Assembly (NCBI GenBank): GCA_030657355.1
Contig: CP131056.1
Location: 1,818,501 to 1,882,500 of the forward strand
Origin: Radicibacter daui
GTDB taxonomy: Bacteria > Pseudomonadota > Alphaproteobacteria > Radicibacterales > Radicibacteraceae
Length of the DNA: 64,000 bases
Reading direction: 5' to 3'
Below, piece by piece: positions 53,888 to 61,918 of the stretch. A model generated the notes under the pieces. It saw only the letters and a list, made by a program, of their open reading frames with translations, had not been told where the DNA came from and did no database searches. A program made the translations under genes and the position numbers. How positions within the stretch are numbered: the first letter of the stretch is position 1; each line of letters starts with the position of its first letter.

Positions 53888-54970
53888 TCAGTTTGCGACC
53901 GGATAGATGAGCCGGGCGAGCGGGTGGCGCGGGGCCATGGCGGCCCACCAGGCCTCCGCCCTGTCGGCGGCGACCAGTGCCAAAACGCAGCCGCCAAAAC
54001 CGCCGCCGGTCTGGCGGGCGCCAAGCGCGCCGAAGGTCACGGCATCTTCGGCAAGCCTGTCCGTCTCCTCGATGGTGATGCCGTAATCATCCTTTTCCGA
54101 CAGGTGGCTAAGGGACATCAGCTCGCCGAAGCGCTTGTAATCCTTCGCTTTCAACGCGGCGATGCCATCGAGCACATACTGGTTGTCGTTGATGATGTGG
54201 CGGGCCCGGCGGCGCAGGATGTCCGGCAGAGCCTCAAGGCGCGGCAGATCGCTCACGCCAAGTTCGCGCAGGGAGCTGATGCCCAGCAGGGCGCAGGCTT
54301 CCTCGCATTGCTGGCGGCGCTGCTTGTAGCCGCCATCGACGAGGCGGTGGGCAACGCCGCTATGGACGATGGCAATGATGTAGTTGGCCGGCAGTGGCAC
54401 CAGTTCGGTTGCCAGCGTCATGGTATCGAGAAAGAGCGCCTGCCCCGGCTCGCCGAGGGAGGAGACCATCTGGTCCATGATGCCGCAGGGCATGCCGACG
54501 AACTGGTTCTCCGCCTTCTGGCCGAGCGTGGCGATCCGCCGCCCGTCGAGCCCGAGGCCGAGCAGATGATTGAGCGCGCGCATGGTTGCCACTTCCAGCG
54601 CGGCGGAAGAGGAGATGCCCGCTCCCATCGGCACATCGCCGGCAACGGCAACCTGCAGCGCCGGAATGGCAAAACCTTCGCCACGCAGGATCTCGACGCA
54701 GCCGGCGACATAGTCGGCCCAGTGATGGGCGGCCGGGGCGCCGGGCGCATGCTTCAGCCGGCCGTCGAAATTGGCGCTGACGGCCTCGACAGCGCCCTCC
54801 GGCCCCTCGGTGCGGGCAAGGCTGACGCTGGTGCGGAAGGGCAGCGGGGCCGGAAAGACGAAGCCGTTATTATAGTCGGTATGTTCACCCAGCAGGTTGG
54901 CGCGCGCGGGCGCGCTGGCAGTAACCTCCGGCACGCGGCCGTAAGTGCGGGCGAAGAGTTCAGCGCTCAA
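53888..54970 (-). CDS. galK: Galactokinase
   Basis: A 360-residue GHMP kinase. Signature GEHTDYNNGFVFPAPLPF binds galactose; the ATP loop is PMGAGISSSAALEVA; the C-terminal QTGGGFGGCVLALV completes the site. It phosphorylates alpha-galactose to galactose-1-phosphate in the cytoplasm. The start is a TTG at 54970 that overlaps the galT stop (TTGA); there is no suitable ATG nearby. It is translated behind galT. Confidence 0.95.
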   Translation of the reverse strand: MSAELFARTYGRVPEVTASAPARANLLGEHTDYNNGFVFPAPLPFRTSVSLARTEGPEGAVEAVSANFDGRLKHAPGAPAAHHWADYVAGCVEILRGEGFAIPALQVAVAGDVPMGAGISSSAALEVATMRALNHLLGLGLDGRRIATLGQKAENQFVGMPCGIMDQMVSSLGEPGQALFLDTMTLATELVPLPANYIIAIVHSGVAHRLVDGGYKQRRQQCEEACALLGISSLRELGVSDLPRLEALPDILRRRARHIINDNQYVLDGIAALKAKDYKRFGELMSLSHLSEKDDYGITIEETDRLAEDAVTFGALGARQTGGGFGGCVLALVAADRAEAWWAAMAPRHPLARLIYPVAN

Positions 54971-56019
54971 AGGGCAACCTCACGCAGGCGTTCAACGGTC
55001 CATTCCGGGGCGACATCGACAAGGAAGGTGCCGGCACCGGTCTCGCAGCCGGCAAGGTACTTCAGCTTGGTTTCGGTGCGAAGGAAAGGCAGGAACTGGA
55101 TGTGGAAGTGGAAATGGCCTTCCTCACCCTTCGGCGCGGCATAAACCACCATGATGTAGGGGAAGGTCTTGCCGAAGAGCGCGTCATAGCGGCGCACAAT
55201 CTCGCCGATGCCGCTCGCCATGGAGGAAAGCCCGTCATCTTCCATGAGCCAGGGACCGGCTACCCGCTTACGCGGGGCAAGCCAGACTTCGTAAGGATAA
55301 CGCTGGAACGGCGGCACGAAGGCGGTGACGTTATCGTCGCCCCAGACCTCGTAGGCGCCCCTGGTCTTGTCGAGCAGGGTCTCGATCTGGCTGCCTTCGC
55401 GAAAACCCTTTGCCATCTTTTCGATGACCGGCGGCAGGAAGGAGAAGGCGTAGATCTGGCCGTGCGGGTGGTGGAGCGTGACGCCCACTTCCTCGCCGCG
55501 ATTTTCAAACGGCATGACCGCCTGGATGCGGTCATCCCCCAGCAGGGCACGGAACCGCTCCGCCCAGACGCGCAGGATAAGCTCGCGCCGCTCCTGAGGC
55601 AGGGTTGCGAAGCTGCCGCTATGGTCGGAGGAAAACACCATCACCTCGCAGCGCCCGGTGGCCGGGGCGCTGGGAACCACCAGCTCCGGCGCGCCATGCG
55701 CTTCGAGATGGAAACCGGGGAAGCGGTTTTCGAACACCGCGACTTCGAAACCGGTGAAGGGGATTTCACCCGGATAACCGCCCTTGTCCACCGGGCAGAG
55801 CGGGCAGAAGCCGGCGGGCGGCTTGAAGGTGCGGTCCTGCCGGTAGGTAGCGTAGGCAACCCACTCCTGGCGCAGCGGATGCCAGCGCATATGCGGATTG
55901 GGCGGGGGGAGCGGCTCCAGCTCTTCCGTCACCGGAAGCTCATGCTCCTGCCAGCCATAGAGCCAGAGATTGCGCCCGTCGGGCTTCACATGGGTGCGGG
56001 TGTGGAGCTTGCGGCTCAT
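54967..56019 (-). CDS. galT: Galactose-1-phosphate uridylyltransferase
   Basis: A 350-residue GalT. The nucleophile motif is HPHGQ (residues 184-188), with zinc ligands C72 and C75 in GFCPLCPVDKGG. Other family features are NPHMRWHPLRQEWV near the start and HFHFHIQFLPFLRTETKLKYLAGCETGAG at the C-terminus. It swaps UMP between UDP-glucose and galactose-1-phosphate. It overlaps both neighbours by 4 bases in the order GH42-galT-galK. No galE is in view, so the epimerase must be elsewhere. Confidence 0.96.
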   Translation of the reverse strand: MSRKLHTRTHVKPDGRNLWLYGWQEHELPVTEELEPLPPPNPHMRWHPLRQEWVAYATYRQDRTFKPPAGFCPLCPVDKGGYPGEIPFTGFEVAVFENRFPGFHLEAHGAPELVVPSAPATGRCEVMVFSSDHSGSFATLPQERRELILRVWAERFRALLGDDRIQAVMPFENRGEEVGVTLHHPHGQIYAFSFLPPVIEKMAKGFREGSQIETLLDKTRGAYEVWGDDNVTAFVPPFQRYPYEVWLAPRKRVAGPWLMEDDGLSSMASGIGEIVRRYDALFGKTFPYIMVVYAAPKGEEGHFHFHIQFLPFLRTETKLKYLAGCETGAGTFLVDVAPEWTVERLREVAL

Positions 56020-57980
56020 GGCTGCCTCCAGGCGCTGACGCCTGCCGGCGGCACCTCGCGCCCGCCGAGGAGGAAGCTGGTTCCTTCCGGCGCCGGGGCG
56101 CGGGCCGGCTTTTCGCTGGAGTTGATGCAGAAGACAATGTCACCACGGCGGCGCAGGCGAAGGTCGCCATCCAGCTCGGTAACCGCGACGCCGGCTTCCT
56201 GCGCCATCTGGCGGATGAGCGTGCCGACCAGCCCGCCATCGGCCTTGCCGGTCAGCGTTACCACCTTGCCGCGCTTCAGCACCGCCGGCCAGCCATCCTC
56301 GAAGGAAGCGAGCACCTCGGTACCTGCCGCCACTTCGCTGAGGTCCCGCCAGCAGGTAACCTCGCCCTTGAGGTTGCCGCCCTTCACCGGCTTGACGATG
56401 CCCGGCGGCATGGCGTCGGAGCGCAGCACCTTGTGCCCGGTGATCGCCGCCATCTCGCCGGGGGCGAGGGTGCGCGGGATCTGGTAATCGATGGTCTTGG
56501 AGCCGGAACGCGGGCCGATGAGCGTTGCCGCACCGCTGCTGGCGAGCGCCTTCAGCGCCGCCGCAGTCGGGGCGATGAGGGTTGGCACCAGCACGAGCTT
56601 GTAGCCGGCAAGATCGGCGCCCGGCGGCACGATGTCGATATCAAGGCCGAGCTTGCGCGCCGCTTCGTACCAGCGGAAGGCCAGCATGGAATAGTTAAAG
56701 GTGGCCGATTGCGGCTGGATGGCGGTCATCCACTGCGAGGAATAGTCGATCACCAGCGCGACCGGGGCTTGCTGCACCGGCGGCAGGGCAAGCTGCTTCA
56801 GCTCGCCGGCGACGGTTGCCGCCTCTTCGCCGCCGACATCGCGCTCATTGTCCACGCGGGTGAGGCCGGCATGGTACTGCTCCTGCGCGAAATAGGCCTG
56901 TTTCCAGCGGAAGTAGGAGACGACTTCCGCGCCGTGGGAGAGCGCCTGCCAGGTCCACAGGCGCACCATGCCGGGCAGCGGCACGGTGTTGTGGTCGGCC
57001 CAGTTCACCGGGCCGGGCTGCTGCTCCATGACCCAGAAGCGGCCGCGGCCGACGGCGCGGTAAAGGTCGTGATGGAAGGCCGCGATATCCGGGTGGCCGG
57101 TAAAGGCGTAGGCGGTCTTTTCTTCCGGCTCGAACGGCTGCTCGCGGGTGAAGCCGAGCGGGTAGCTGTCCCAGCTGGCGAAATCGAGCCCGCCCTCATT
57201 GTGCATGTCGAAGTGATCGAAGGTCCAGGTGAAGCCCATATAGTTATGGGTGACGTCGGCCTTCGTGTGCCGGCGCAGGATTTCCACCTGCATGCGGCAA
57301 TAGTCGGCCGCCTCGTCACTGGCGAAACGGAAATAGTCGAGGCGATGGCTGGGGCCGGATTCCGTAACCGTGAGGTTCGGCAGGCTCACCTCGTCAAAGC
57401 CATTGAACTCCATCGACCAGAATACATTGCCCCAGGCGGCGTTCAGCTTCTCGATGCTGCCTTCGTAGCGGCGGGCGAGCCACTGGCGGAAGCGGGCGAG
57501 GGCGGCGGGGCTGTAGCTGCGGATAGTGTCGTGGCAGCCAAACTCGTTATCGATCTGCCAGTAGGCGACATGCGGGTTGCTGCCGTAGCGCTCCGCCATG
57601 GCGGTAACGATACGCGCGCTCTCGCGGCGATAATCGGGGCTGGAGAAATCATAATGCCGGCGCGAGCCGAAGCCGCGCACCCGGCCCTCCTTGTCCACCG
57701 GCAGGATGCCTGGATATTTGTCGACCAGCCATTTGGGCGGGGTGGCGGTGGGGGTGCCCAGCACAACCTTGAGGCCGGCGGCGCCCAGCACATCGATGGC
57801 GCGATCCAGCCAGCCCCATTCATAGGCCGGGATACCGGTGGCGCTGTCCTTCGGCTCTATGCGGCTCCAGGCGAATTCGCCGATGCGCACGGTGCTGAGG
57901 CCCATCTCGGCCATGCGGCGCGCATTGTCTTTCCACTCGGCCTCGGGCCAGTGTTCCGGATAGTAACAAACGCCCAGCAT
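56016..57980 (-). CDS. Beta-galactosidase, GH42
   Basis: A 654-residue GH42 enzyme. The start MLGVCYYPEHWPEAEWKDNARRMAEMGLSTVRIGEFAWSRIEP is the family start and begins at the ATG at 57980; an upstream frame is spurious. The acid/base is E146 in WQIDNEFG; the nucleophile is the glutamate of WVMEQQPGPVNW (near residue 312). The trimerisation and beta-domain follow. It hydrolyses lactose-like or plant beta-galactosides in the cytoplasm. It heads the lacZ-type-galT-galK operon. Confidence 0.95.
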   Translation of the reverse strand: MLGVCYYPEHWPEAEWKDNARRMAEMGLSTVRIGEFAWSRIEPKDSATGIPAYEWGWLDRAIDVLGAAGLKVVLGTPTATPPKWLVDKYPGILPVDKEGRVRGFGSRRHYDFSSPDYRRESARIVTAMAERYGSNPHVAYWQIDNEFGCHDTIRSYSPAALARFRQWLARRYEGSIEKLNAAWGNVFWSMEFNGFDEVSLPNLTVTESGPSHRLDYFRFASDEAADYCRMQVEILRRHTKADVTHNYMGFTWTFDHFDMHNEGGLDFASWDSYPLGFTREQPFEPEEKTAYAFTGHPDIAAFHHDLYRAVGRGRFWVMEQQPGPVNWADHNTVPLPGMVRLWTWQALSHGAEVVSYFRWKQAYFAQEQYHAGLTRVDNERDVGGEEAATVAGELKQLALPPVQQAPVALVIDYSSQWMTAIQPQSATFNYSMLAFRWYEAARKLGLDIDIVPPGADLAGYKLVLVPTLIAPTAAALKALASSGAATLIGPRSGSKTIDYQIPRTLAPGEMAAITGHKVLRSDAMPPGIVKPVKGGNLKGEVTCWRDLSEVAAGTEVLASFEDGWPAVLKRGKVVTLTGKADGGLVGTLIRQMAQEAGVAVTELDGDLRLRRRGDIVFCINSSEKPARAPAPEGTSFLLGGREVPPAGVSAWRQP

Positions 57981-58044
57981 GGGCCATCCTCCCCAGGCGG
58001 GGTCCTGACGCAAGATTGCCGGCCCCGGAAACGTTGTTTCGCAC

Positions 58045-58073
58045 ATTTACGATTTTCATCGAAAATTTGTCAA
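58045..58073 (-). promoter_or_regulatory. Candidate promoter and operator of the beta-galactosidase operon
   Basis: A -35 TTGACA (58073-58068 on the minus strand), a 17-base spacer and a weak -10 GTAAAT (58050-58045). Inside the spacer is the perfect dyad ATTTTC-ATC-GAAAAT (58052-58066). The wider element TTACGAT-N5-TCGAAA (58047-58064) recurs at 59065-59082 before the DeoR gene with the same spacing. A bound DeoR-type repressor would block polymerase here. The promoter lies about 65 bases before the GH42 ATG. Confidence 0.6.
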
Positions 58074-58203
58074 CGTCGCTGACCCGAATTTGCGGGGGTA
58101 GGGGTGCAATTATCTGTTCCTGCACGGCGCGGGGCTATGCAGGGTGATAAATAGGGCCGGTGGGGGTAAGGAGGACGTTGCCGGGCGCCGGCGAACAACG
58201 GCC

Positions 58204-58992
58204 TTAAATGTCCGGCACGTCGGCCAGTTCGATGGAAAGGCCGGTCTGGCGCAGGGTGGTGAGCTGCTTGTCACTGGCGCCGCTGTCGCTGATGAGCAGA
58301 TCCACATCGGCTAGGTCGCAGATGCGGGCGGTGGCGATTTCCAGCAACTTGGAATGGTCGGCCAGCACCACCTTCTTGGTGGCCGCATCCATGATGGCCT
58401 GCTTGATTTCCGCCTCGGCAAGATTGGCGTTGGTGAAGCCCTTGACCGGGTCCACGCCCGAGCAGCCGACAAAGGAAATGTCAGCATTTACCTGCTTTAA
58501 AAGCACGGCGCCGAGCGGGGCGACGAGGGAATGCTGCATGGGCCGGAGCGTGCCGCCGGTAACCACCACGGTGATGCCGGGGTGATGCTCCAGCTCCAGT
58601 GCGATGTTGAGCGCATTGGTGACGACCACCACGTCGCGCAGTTCGGGCGAAAGCGCCTTGGCCAGCTCCGTCGTGGTGCCGCCGACATCGACGATGATGG
58701 TATCGCCATTCTGCACGAGGCCGGCGGCCATGCGGCCGATGGCGCGCTTCTCGATCTGGTTTCGCGCTGCGGTAACCTCGATTGGCAGCTCGAAGCGGCG
58801 CGGGGCAATGGGCATGGCGCCGCCACGGGTGCGGCGCAGGGCCTTTTGCTGTTCCAGGTACTCAAGATCGGCCCGGACGGTGACGGGGGAGACGCCCAGT
58901 TCCTCTGAAAGATCAGTGACTTTCACATTGCCGCGACTCTGCAGGACTTCAAGAATCGCACGGTGGCGCAGGGTGGCGTCGAGGGAGGGCAT
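58204..58992 (-). CDS. DeoR/GlpR family transcriptional regulator
   Basis: A 262-residue regulator. The N-terminal HTH is RHRAILEVLQSRGNVKVTDLSEELGVSPVTVRADLEYLEQQKALRRTRGGA. The C-terminal sugar-phosphate sensing domain has IGRMAAGLVQNGDTIIVDVGGTTTELAKAL, VTGGTLRPMQHSLVAPLGAVLL and DHSKLLEIATARICDLADVDLLISD. These proteins respond to phosphorylated sugars, here plausibly galactose-1-phosphate or tagatose derivatives. It lies 223 bases upstream of the GH42 gene on the same strand. The shared operator motif implies it controls itself and that operon. Confidence 0.93.
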   Translation of the reverse strand: MPSLDATLRHRAILEVLQSRGNVKVTDLSEELGVSPVTVRADLEYLEQQKALRRTRGGAMPIAPRRFELPIEVTAARNQIEKRAIGRMAAGLVQNGDTIIVDVGGTTTELAKALSPELRDVVVVTNALNIALELEHHPGITVVVTGGTLRPMQHSLVAPLGAVLLKQVNADISFVGCSGVDPVKGFTNANLAEAEIKQAIMDAATKKVVLADHSKLLEIATARICDLADVDLLISDSGASDKQLTTLRQTGLSIELADVPDI

Positions 58993-59064
58993 GGGCAGTT
59001 TCCGGGCTTTTGTTTGTTTATCAACCTGCCGGCTTTGGCGCGGCTTCGAAACGCAAATGACAGG

Positions 59065-59082
59065 TTACGATATTTTTCGAAA
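59065..59082. promoter_or_regulatory. Candidate DeoR-family operator in the deoR promoter
   Basis: TTACGAT-ATTTT-TCGAAA, sharing both conserved blocks and spacing with the site at 58047-58064. Its right end overlaps the palindrome TTTCGAAA (59075-59082). A further TTCGAA lies at 59045-59050. The sites lie about 75 to 90 bases before the deoR ATG at 58992, as expected for autoregulation. Confidence 0.55.
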
Positions 59083-59259
59083 GTCGCAATTGCCTTTCGC
59101 TGCTGTGCACCGCGCGTCCCACGCTTATTCAGGATGCGCTTTTCCATTCTTGATTACGGCAAATCATGGGGTCGTATCGGCAGCCGGTCCTGTGTTAGTC
59201 TGTTGTCATAATTAAAAAGCCGGCGGCATTCATCAGGCTGGCAAGCGGAGGAACGTCCA

Positions 59260-59925
59260 ATGTCCCTGAATGAAAACAGCGGGCTCGACGCGGCCCGTCT
59301 CGCCTCCCGACTGGACGACATGCTGAGTGACCTTGGCGGTGCGCTCTCCATGCTGCGGTCGAGCAATCCGCCGGTGATGGAGCCGGCCGAATATCTGGAA
59401 CGGACCGACCGGCTGATGCGGGGCTTCGCGGCGCTGAACCGCGGGCGCCGCCTTGCCAGCCATCTGCACTCCCTTGCCGGCGAAGAGCCGGAGGAGGAGG
59501 AAGACGAGGCCGGCTGCGTTGATGCCAATACGCTGGTGATGGAGCTGGGCGAGGCGGTGCGCGGCGCACTGCCCTTCGGCGTGCATCTGGAAGTGCGGAC
59601 CACGCTCGCCAGCGCGCCCTGCTGGGGTGATGAGGAACGGCTGCGCCGGGCACTCGGCTGCATTCTCGATGATGCCGTGCAATCGGTCGGCACCTCCGGG
59701 ACGATCAAGCTGACGCTGCGGCGCATGGCAGGTCATGTGGTCATCACCGTCAGCGAGGATGGCACGGCCAGTGCGGCCACCCGCGAAGCCCGGCCCCGGC
59801 CGGAAGCGGTGGGCATGGGCCTTGCCGTTGCCGAAGGGCTGCTGCGGCGGGGTGGCGGCATCCGGGTCGCCCGCCGGGCCGGCCATGGCAGCCGGGTGGC
59901 ACTGGTGCTGCCGGCGCGCCCGTGA
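59260..59925 (+). CDS. Orphan GHKL/histidine-phosphotransferase-like protein with degenerate ATPase domain
   Basis: A 221-residue protein with a helical N-terminus (about 1-75, including RLDDMLSDLGGALSMLR) followed by an acidic EEPEEEEDEAG linker and a Bergerat-fold domain. That domain retains GMGLAVAEGLLRRGGGIRV and AGHGSRVALVLPA, but its N box reads GCILDDAVQSV, with Asp replacing the key Asn, and the D-box is weak (VSEDGTAS). No phosphoacceptor histidine is visible in the helical part. The layout recalls ChpT-type phosphotransferases and kinase C-termini, yet the key residues are missing. It has a good ribosome-binding site (GCGGAGGAAC). Function unknown. Confidence 0.7.
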   Translation: MSLNENSGLDAARLASRLDDMLSDLGGALSMLRSSNPPVMEPAEYLERTDRLMRGFAALNRGRRLASHLHSLAGEEPEEEEDEAGCVDANTLVMELGEAVRGALPFGVHLEVRTTLASAPCWGDEERLRRALGCILDDAVQSVGTSGTIKLTLRRMAGHVVITVSEDGTASAATREARPRPEAVGMGLAVAEGLLRRGGGIRVARRAGHGSRVALVLPARP

Positions 59926-60061
59926 CCGGCGTGCCCGGGATGTGGCCCTGAGATGGGGGCGCGGCGTTGCAGCGTGGCGGTAGCCGTGCCCCAGCAGTCT
60001 GCGCCCCGGACAAAATCAGAAGGCACCGAAGCAAAACCGGCAAAAGCAGAGCTGGCAGAAA

Positions 60062-60097
60062 CAAAAACTCCCCCGTCTTTCGGCGGGGGAGTTTTTG
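60062..60097. terminator. Bidirectional rho-independent terminator
   Basis: A 13-base perfect stem (CAAAAACTCCCCC and its complement) with a 10-base loop, giving T-runs on both strands. It ends the GHKL gene transcript from the left and the MFS gene transcript from the right, whose stop lies 33 bases away. Confidence 0.9.
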
Positions 60098-60129
60098 TCT
60101 TGTTCAGCCGGCAGGTCTGGCCCGGACAA

Positions 60130-61467
60130 TCACTCGTCGCGGGTTTCGAGCTGCTTGTTGAAGTAGAGGGCGACCAGCGTGCAGAAGGCACCCGACAGCA
60201 GGTAAAGGCCGATCATGGAAAGGCCGAACTTGCTGGAGAGGCCGAGTGCCACCAGCGGCGCGAAGCCGGCACCGAGGAGCCAGGCAAGGTCCGAGGTGAG
60301 GGCGGCGCCGGTATAACGATAGGCACGGCTGAAGTTGGAGGCGAGCGCGCCGGCCGCCTGGCCGAGCGACAGGCCGAGGAGGCCGAAGCCGATCAGCACA
60401 TAGGCATCCTCGCCCCAGTTGCCCGCTCCATAGAGCTGCGGCGTCACGAAGCTGAAGACGGCGATGAGGGCGGCGGCGTTGCCCAGATGCGTGCGACGGC
60501 CGACCCGGTCCGCCATCATGCCCGAGACCATGATGGAGATGAAACCGATGCAGCCGCCGGCGATCTGGACCAGCAGGAAATGCCCGGCATCCTGTTTGGT
60601 GACGAGCGAGGCCCAGCTCAGCGGGAACACCGTCACCAGATGGAAGAGGGCGTAGCTGGCCAGCGGAACGAACGCCCCCATCAGGATGGTGGCGCCGTGT
60701 TTGCCGACGGTTTCGCCGATACGGGCCGCTTCCAGCTCATGCCGCTCCAGGAGCGAGCCGAACTCGGACGTTGCCACCAGACGCAGCCGGGCAAAGAGTG
60801 CGACGACATTGATGGCGAAGGCCACGAAGAACGGGAAGCGCCAGCCCCAGTCGTAGAAGTCTGCCGAGGAGAGGCTGGAGACGAAGTAGCAGAAGAGTGC
60901 GGCGGCCAGCACGAAGCCGATCGGCGCGCCCAGCTGCGGCATCATCGCGTACCAGCCGCGGCGTCCCTGCGGGGCATTGAGGGCGAGCAGGGAGGCAAGG
61001 CCATCCCAGGCGCCGCCGAGGGCCAGGCCCTGACAGAAGCGCAGTACGCCCAGCATGACGATGGCGGCAACGCCGGCTTCGGCATATCCCGGCAGGAACG
61101 CCATCGTCACGGTCGAGCCGCCCAGCAGGAACATGGCGATGGTGAGCTTGACCCCGCGCCCGTGCTTGCGGTCGATGGTCATGAAGACCACGGAGCCAAG
61201 CGGGCGGGCAAGGAAGGCCAGCGGGAAGATGCAGAAGGAATAGAGCGTCGCCGTCAGCGGCTCGGCCCACGGGAAGAGCAGATGCGGGAACACCAGCACC
61301 GAGGCGATGCCATAGACGAAGAAATCGAAGAACTCGGCAGCGCGACCAATGATCACACCCAGAGCGATCTGGGCGGGATCCACGGCGTCGCCGTGAGAGA
61401 TGGAGCGGGCGTCACGCTCGAGACCGGAAGAGGTCGGGGTCGCGACGGTTTCAATAAAGGCAGTCAT
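60130..61467 (-). CDS. MFS transporter, metabolite:H+ symporter (MHS) family
   Basis: A 445-residue, 12-helix transporter of the MHS family (ShiA, ProP, KgtP relatives). The start MTAFIETVATPTSS at 61467 has a strong GGGAGGAAAC site; an upstream GTG is less likely. The loop 2-3 motif GSVVFMTIDRKHGRGVKLTIAMFLLGGSTVTMAFLP is diagnostic. Other features are FFDFFVYGIASVLVFPHLLFPW and RRGWYAMMPQLGAPIGFVLAA. The substrate may be a dicarboxylate, shikimate, alpha-ketoglutarate or osmolyte; it cannot be told from sequence. The gene stands alone. Confidence 0.93.
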   Translation of the reverse strand: MTAFIETVATPTSSGLERDARSISHGDAVDPAQIALGVIIGRAAEFFDFFVYGIASVLVFPHLLFPWAEPLTATLYSFCIFPLAFLARPLGSVVFMTIDRKHGRGVKLTIAMFLLGGSTVTMAFLPGYAEAGVAAIVMLGVLRFCQGLALGGAWDGLASLLALNAPQGRRGWYAMMPQLGAPIGFVLAAALFCYFVSSLSSADFYDWGWRFPFFVAFAINVVALFARLRLVATSEFGSLLERHELEAARIGETVGKHGATILMGAFVPLASYALFHLVTVFPLSWASLVTKQDAGHFLLVQIAGGCIGFISIMVSGMMADRVGRRTHLGNAAALIAVFSFVTPQLYGAGNWGEDAYVLIGFGLLGLSLGQAAGALASNFSRAYRYTGAALTSDLAWLLGAGFAPLVALGLSSKFGLSMIGLYLLSGAFCTLVALYFNKQLETRDE

Positions 61468-61918
61468 GTTTCCTCCCACCCCTGGTTGATCCTGAAATCA
61501 AACGAATTTTCGGGCGGCGGGGACCTTTCCGCATCTGGCGGCGGTTATAGGGCCCCGTACGATGTCAACTATGATCCGGTCTGCCGCCTGGGTCAAATTG
61601 TCCAAGGGCATAGTGTCCACTCCCGCCGCTGCCTTAGTCCGGATGCAGGGCAGCCTTGCGCTCGCCGCATTGCTCGGCTGCGCCCGCGGGCATTGCCAAA
61701 TTCATGCTGCATGTGCACTAAGAACCGGATTTCCCAGCCCCTCAGAGGGTTTGTAAAAGCTAAACCGCCCGGGGGAGCGTCCTGTTCCACGATGCCGGGT
61801 GGAAGTGTCCGACAGGGGCCGGCGGCCGACCATGGTCACGGTGGGGCAAAACGCCCAATCCCTTTGATGCCACAGACCTACTAAGGGGGCTTGTCTTCAC
61901 GGCTAGCCGAAAAAAAGA
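61468..61918. other. Intergenic region between the MFS gene and cyoA
   Basis: A 451-base gap between divergent genes. It holds the MFS promoter candidate (61568-61596) and must contain the cyo promoter, though no convincing -10/-35 pair was found for it. An inverted repeat TTGAT-N6-ATCAA lies at 61486-61501. The remainder shows no ORF with a credible start, no tRNA and no terminator. Confidence 0.5.
61568..61596 (-). promoter_or_regulatory. Candidate sigma-70-type promoter of the MFS gene
   Basis: TTGACC (-35, 61596-61591 on the minus strand), a 17-base spacer and CATAGT (-10, 61573-61568). Transcription would start about 95 bases before the ATG at 61467, leaving a leader that contains the TTGAT/ATCAA repeat. 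Confidence 0.45.

Noticed and set aside
61486-61501. FNR box
   Set aside because: The spacer is 6 bases, not 4, so it is not a canonical FNR site; kept only as a low-interest finding.
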